Origin: Klebsiella sp. RIT-PI-d
GTDB taxonomy: Bacteria; Pseudomonadota; Gammaproteobacteria; Enterobacterales; Enterobacteriaceae
Reading direction: 5' to 3'
Length of the DNA stretch: 64,000 bases
Assembly (NCBI RefSeq): GCF_001187865.1
Contig: NZ_LGIT01000009.1
Location: forward strand, 434,001-498,000
The notes beneath the pieces are model-generated. The model was not told where the DNA came from and searched no databases. It saw only the letters and a program-made list of their open reading frames with translations. The stretch's first letter is position 1. Each line of letters begins with the position of its first letter. The position numbers were made by a program, and so were the translations under genes. Below, piece by piece: positions 60,814 to 64,000 of this stretch.

Positions 60814-61299
60814 ATGTCACAGCTGACCCATCTCAACGCCGCAGGCGAAGCGCATATGGTAGATGTCTCGGCCAAAGCCGAGACGGTGCGTGAGGCCCGC
60901 GCAGAAGCCTTTGTAACTATGCTGCCGGAGACGCTGGCGATGATTGTTGACGGTAGCCATCACAAAGGTGATGTATTTGCTACTGCGCGGATTGCCGGTA
61001 TTCAGGCAGCGAAACGGACCTGGGAACTGATCCCGCTGTGCCATCCGCTGCTGCTGAGTAAAGTTGACGTCCAGCTTGAGGCCCAAACCGATCGCAGCCG
61101 GGTGCGTATTGAAACGTGCTGTCGGCTGACCGGCAAAACCGGCGTTGAGATGGAGGCCCTGACCGCGGCCTCGGTGGCTGCACTGACTATCTACGATATG
61201 TGTAAGGCAGTACAAAAAGACATGGTAATCGGTCCGGTGCGCCTGCTGGCAAAAAGCGGCGGCAAGTCGGGTGATTTTACGGTGAACTCACATGATTAA
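60814..61299 (+). CDS. moaC: cyclic pyranopterin monophosphate synthase MoaC
   Basis: MoaC converts the MoaA product to cyclic pyranopterin monophosphate. It has 161 residues, as in E. coli; [18 protein letters not shown] and [20 protein letters not shown] contain the active-site Lys, His, Glu and Asp. It is 3 bp after moaB and overlaps moaD by 8 bp. Confidence 0.97.
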   Translation: MSQLTHLNAAGEAHMVDVSAKAETVREARAEAFVTMLPETLAMIVDGSHHKGDVFATARIAGIQAAKRTWELIPLCHPLLLSKVDVQLEAQTDRSRVRIETCCRLTGKTGVEMEALTAASVAALTIYDMCKAVQKDMVIGPVRLLAKSGGKSGDFTVNSHD

Positions 61300-61537
61300 T
61301 GTTCTCTTTTTCGCCCAGGTTCGTGAACTGGTCGGCACCGACCAGCTGACGGTGGCCGCTGAATTTACCACGGTTGGCGCGTTGCGCCAGCATCTCGCCG
61401 CCCAAAGCGATCGCTGGGCACTGGCGCTGGAAGAAGGCAAGCTGCTGGCTGCGGTCAATCAGACGCTGGTGGCATTCGACCAGCCGCTGACCGATGGTGA
61501 TGAAGTGGCATTTTTCCCACCGGTAACCGGAGGCTGA
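61292..61537 (+). CDS. moaD: molybdopterin synthase sulfur carrier MoaD
   Basis: MoaD is the ubiquitin-like sulfur donor of molybdopterin synthase. It has 81 residues with the C-terminal PPVTGG tail that is thiocarboxylated. It overlaps moaC and is one base from moaE, matching its 1:1 complex with MoaE. Confidence 0.97.
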   Translation: MINVLFFAQVRELVGTDQLTVAAEFTTVGALRQHLAAQSDRWALALEEGKLLAAVNQTLVAFDQPLTDGDEVAFFPPVTGG

Positions 61538-61538
61538 A

Positions 61539-61988
61539 ATGGAAACCCGTATTTGTGTTGGCCATGCGCCGTTTCGCGTGGGTGACGAATATCCGTGGCT
61601 GGCAGAGCGAGACGAAGACGGTGCCGTAGTGACGTTTACCGGTAAAGTCCGCAATCATAATCTCGGCGACAGCGTAAAAGCGCTGACGCTCGAACATTAT
61701 CCGGGGATGACCGAAAAAGCGCTGGCGGAAATTGTTGATGAAGCCCGTGCACGCTGGCCGTTAGGTCGCGTTACGGTGATCCACCGCATCGGCGAGATGT
61801 GGCCGGGCGAGGAAATCGTCTTTGTCGGCGTGACCAGCGCCCATCGCGGTAGCGCCTTTGACGCCGGGGAATTTATTATGGACTACCTGAAAACCCGTGC
61901 TCCCTTCTGGAAGCGTGAAGCTACGCCGGAAGGCGAGCGTTGGGTTGATGCCCGGGACAGTGACAAGCAGGCGGCGCAACGCTGGTAA
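61539..61988 (+). CDS. moaE: molybdopterin synthase catalytic subunit MoaE
   Basis: MoaE places two sulfurs on cyclic pyranopterin monophosphate using MoaD. GAVVTFTGKVRNHN, LEHYPGMTEKAL, VIHRIGEMWPGE and the catalytic Lys in FWKREATPEGERWV are present. It has 149 residues (E. coli 150). It is the last gene of moaABCDE. Confidence 0.97.
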   Translation: METRICVGHAPFRVGDEYPWLAERDEDGAVVTFTGKVRNHNLGDSVKALTLEHYPGMTEKALAEIVDEARARWPLGRVTVIHRIGEMWPGEEIVFVGVTSAHRGSAFDAGEFIMDYLKTRAPFWKREATPEGERWVDARDSDKQAAQRW

Positions 61989-62047
61989 GGCGACTTTCTT
62001 AAGATGTAGTAGTCTTACTTGAGTACTCAACTTATAAGGAGTTTTTC

Positions 62048-62755
62048 ATGGAACGATATCCGCGTTCAGATTCACTGGTTCAACGATCCCGTACCGGCCT
62101 GCAAACCTACATGGCGCAGGTCTACGGCTGGATGACCTGCGGCCTGCTGCTGACGGCGTTTGTCGCCTGGTATTCTGCTAATACCCCCGCCGTGCTGATG
62201 TTCGTTTTCTCCAGCAAGATCACTTTTTTTGGCCTGATTATCGCTCAGCTGGCGCTGGTTTTTGTGCTCTCCGGACTGGTGCACAAACTTAGCGCCGCGA
62301 TGGCAACCACGCTGTTTATGCTCTATTCGGCGCTCACCGGGCTGACGCTTTCCAGCATTTTTGTGGTGTATACCTATTCGTCAATCGCCAGCACCTTTGT
62401 CGTGACGGCCGGGATGTTTGGTGCCATGAGTCTTTATGGCTATACCACTAAACGCGATCTCAGCGGCCTCGGCAATATGCTGTTTATGGGCCTGATCGGC
62501 ATTATTCTCGCGTCGCTGGTAAATTTCTGGCTGAAGAGTGAGGCGTTGATGTGGGCAGTGACCTATATCGGCGTGGTCATTTTCGTTGGTCTGACGGCCT
62601 ACGATACGCAAAAGCTCAAGCGTATTGGCGAGCAGATCGATACCCGTGACAGCAGTATGCTGCGTAAGTACTCTATTCTCGGTGCGCTGACGCTGTATCT
62701 CGACTTTATTAATCTGTTCCTGATGCTGCTGCGGATCTTCGGCAATCGCCGTTAG
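62048..62755 (+). CDS. ybhL: BAX inhibitor-1 family membrane protein YbhL
   Basis: YbhL is a seven-helix inner-membrane protein of the TMBIM/BI-1 (UPF0005) family, 235 residues (E. coli 234). Related bacterial proteins leak calcium in a pH-dependent way; the E. coli function is unknown. The C-terminal AYDTQKLKRIGEQID and LYLDFINLFLMLLRIFG segments carry the conserved Asp pair of the pore. Confidence 0.94.
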   Translation: MERYPRSDSLVQRSRTGLQTYMAQVYGWMTCGLLLTAFVAWYSANTPAVLMFVFSSKITFFGLIIAQLALVFVLSGLVHKLSAAMATTLFMLYSALTGLTLSSIFVVYTYSSIASTFVVTAGMFGAMSLYGYTTKRDLSGLGNMLFMGLIGIILASLVNFWLKSEALMWAVTYIGVVIFVGLTAYDTQKLKRIGEQIDTRDSSMLRKYSILGALTLYLDFINLFLMLLRIFGNRR

Positions 62756-62760
62756 TGGTT

Positions 62761-62783
62761 AAGAGGTTGATATCAACCTCTTT
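62761..62783 (+). terminator. hairpin after ybhL
   Basis: AAGAGGTTGATATCAACCTCTT is a perfect palindrome six bases past the ybhL stop, followed by TC. It probably ends ybhL transcription. Confidence 0.7.
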
Positions 62784-62803
62784 CAGGAGGCATTTCCGTC
62801 AAC

Positions 62804-62829
62804 AGGCCGGGTGGCGTTGCGCCACCCGG
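62804..62829. repeat. REP-type palindrome between ybhL and ybhN
   Basis: GGCCGGGTGGC-GTTGC-GCCACCCGGCC type stem with 11 paired positions in the gap where E. coli K-12 has ybhM. The rest of the gap shows no gene. Confidence 0.7.
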
Positions 62830-62908
62830 CCTGTACTTCAGACAATAACCATACACTTGCTGATGACCCCAGGCCCGTGCAAGCGCAGCGCCGTCGGGCA
62901 TTCGCGTC

Positions 62909-63874
62909 TCACGACTTCGCCATGTCCTGCTCGTTTTTTGCTCTGAGCTTTTTCGCCCGGCTTTCCAGAAGCAAATAACACACCAGCGCCAGCAGAAGCG
63001 GGGCGATGTAGTACAGCATTCGATAAGCCAGGAGCGCGGCAATAATTGTTCCTTGTGAGGTGTGTTCACCCGCCAGCAGCGCAATAAAGACCGCTTCCAG
63101 CACGCCAATACCCGCCGGAATATGCACAATGACCCCCGCGATACTACTGACCAGCAATACGCCCAGTACAAAGAAATAGTTCACATCCTGGCCTAGTAGC
63201 AGCCAGATAATCAGCCCCATCACCATCCAGTTGATGCTGGAAATGACCATCTGCGCGATGGCGAACTTCCATGACGGTAGTACCAGCTTCTGGCCTTTAA
63301 TCGTAATATGCCGACGCTTCGCAAACGCGCAGCCCCACATATACACCGCCACCAGCAGCAGCAGGATCACCCCAACAATGCGCAGCGTGCCCTGGTCGAT
63401 ATACCAGTGGGACGGAAGCTGGACAACGCCAAAAGTAAAGATCAGACCACCAAGCAGAATATAGCCCAGCCAGTTAGTGGTAATACTTAATGAGAAAATT
63501 CGCGTGATAGTGCTGCTCGGCAGGCCCAGCCGCGAATACAGTCGATAGCGCATCCCAATGCCGCCCACCCAGGTACTCAGGGTCAGGTTAAAGGCGTAGC
63601 AGATAAACGATACCAGCATAACCTGCCGCTTCGCCAGCTTATGTCCGCAGTATGCCCGTCCCAGTAAATCGTAAAAGCCGTACATCACATAGCTGAGGAT
63701 CACCAGCCCGACGGCACTTAACAACGCCAGACGGTTATAGTCGCGGATCACATTCCACACGTCTTCCCAGTTCACCTTTTTGGCATACACTACCAGCAGG
63801 ACCGTTACGGCAATAAAAAACAGCCAGGTAAGGATTTTTTTCGCCAGCCGCCAGCGAGGATGTGGTTTAGCCAT
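62909..63874 (-). CDS. ybhN: inner membrane protein YbhN (LPG synthase-like TM domain)
   Basis: YbhN is a UPF0104 membrane protein of 321 residues (E. coli 318) with about eight helices. It resembles the flippase half of lysylphosphatidylglycerol synthases but lacks the catalytic half. WVGGIGMRYRLY and GVIVHIPAGIGVLEA are the family motifs. It overlaps the clsB stop by one base (TGATG), the E. coli arrangement. Confidence 0.93.
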   Translation of the reverse strand: MAKPHPRWRLAKKILTWLFFIAVTVLLVVYAKKVNWEDVWNVIRDYNRLALLSAVGLVILSYVMYGFYDLLGRAYCGHKLAKRQVMLVSFICYAFNLTLSTWVGGIGMRYRLYSRLGLPSSTITRIFSLSITTNWLGYILLGGLIFTFGVVQLPSHWYIDQGTLRIVGVILLLLVAVYMWGCAFAKRRHITIKGQKLVLPSWKFAIAQMVISSINWMVMGLIIWLLLGQDVNYFFVLGVLLVSSIAGVIVHIPAGIGVLEAVFIALLAGEHTSQGTIIAALLAYRMLYYIAPLLLALVCYLLLESRAKKLRAKNEQDMAKS

Positions 63875-64000
63875 CAGGATTTTACTCCGGAATTTTCGGT
63901 ATTAATGCGATCCTGAGTTTCAAGCTCCGGTTGCACTGGAGGATCGACCTCGGCCACAAGCGGCGTGTGCGCGGGAAGCCAGCCGACCAGCGCCGGGAAA
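63874..64000 (-). CDS. clsB: cardiolipin synthase B, C-terminal end (partial)
   Basis: About 41 C-terminal residues of ClsB (YbhO), ending ETQDRINTENSGVKS, read off the minus strand; the window edge removes the rest. The PAHTP and DPPVQPE segments resemble the E. coli tail. The phospholipase D motifs lie outside the window, so the identity rests on this tail and the ybhN neighbour. Confidence 0.8.
   Translation of the reverse strand, partial: FPALVGWLPAHTPLVAEVDPPVQPELETQDRINTENSGVKS

Overview
The window is chromosomal DNA of an enteric gammaproteobacterium (family Enterobacteriaceae). Nearly every protein can be followed residue by residue against its Escherichia coli or Salmonella counterpart. 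Gene order follows the E. coli nei-gltA-sdh-suc-cyd-tol-nadA-gal-mod-bio-uvrB-moa backbone. Some loci known from E. coli K-12 at these joints are not here: abrB, mngRAB, ybhDHIJ and ybhM. Others appear that K-12 does not have here: a marC homologue, an orphan UrtE-like ATPase, a truncated AraC-type regulator and an eptA-basR-basS cluster. That mosaic fits a genus close to Enterobacter, Leclercia, Lelliottia or Citrobacter; the genus cannot be fixed from this window alone.

Layout. 1-1849: end of the 5-oxoprolinase genes (pxpC, pxpA) and nei. 1886-13604: central carbon block, with gltA diverging from sdhCDAB-sucABCD, which ends in a candidate SdhX-type 3'UTR RNA. 14541-17685: cydABX-ybgE, with FNR and ArcA sites upstream. 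17833-23527: ybgC-tolQRAB-pal-cpoB. 23702-24867: five tRNA genes (Lys, Val, Lys, Lys, Lys) interleaved with unusual 75-nt repeats, followed by three near-identical terminators. 24894-30674: marC, nadA-pnuC, zitB, ybgS, aroG. 30745-35960: gpmA and galETKM. 36173-42270: modF, modE, acrZ, modABC, ybhA. 42416-45898: pgl, ybhC, AraC fragment, ybhB. 46023-51024: bioA and bioBFCD around a BirA operator. 50990-58969: UrtE-like ATPase, uvrB, basS-basR-eptA, ybhK. 59182-64000: Moco riboswitch with moaABCDE, ybhL, ybhN and the end of clsB.

How it works together. gltA, sdh and suc supply contiguous TCA-cycle steps from citrate synthase to succinate dehydrogenase. cydABX is a low-oxygen quinol oxidase. 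Tol-Pal-CpoB links envelope constriction with septal peptidoglycan synthesis. modABC brings in molybdate, and moaABCDE builds molybdopterin under a cofactor-sensing leader. Recognisable control sites agree with the genes they precede: CRP at sdhC, FNR/ArcA at cydA, TyrR at aroG, Fur at gpmA, GalR/GalS and CRP at galE, ModE at modA, BirA at bioA/bioB, LexA and DnaA boxes at uvrB, and PmrA half-sites at eptA.

The most unusual structure is in the tRNA cluster. Three 75-nt spacer repeats end in an exact copy of the last 18 nt of tRNA-Lys including CCA. Each can fold into a cloverleaf-like shape, and all differences between copies fall in predicted loops. Two longer tandem modules with the same ending follow the last tRNA, each starting with an intrinsic terminator. 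Other points of interest are eptA-basRS at a non-K-12 position with its own PmrA site, the ABC ATPase with a degenerate signature motif, and the truncated AraC protein.
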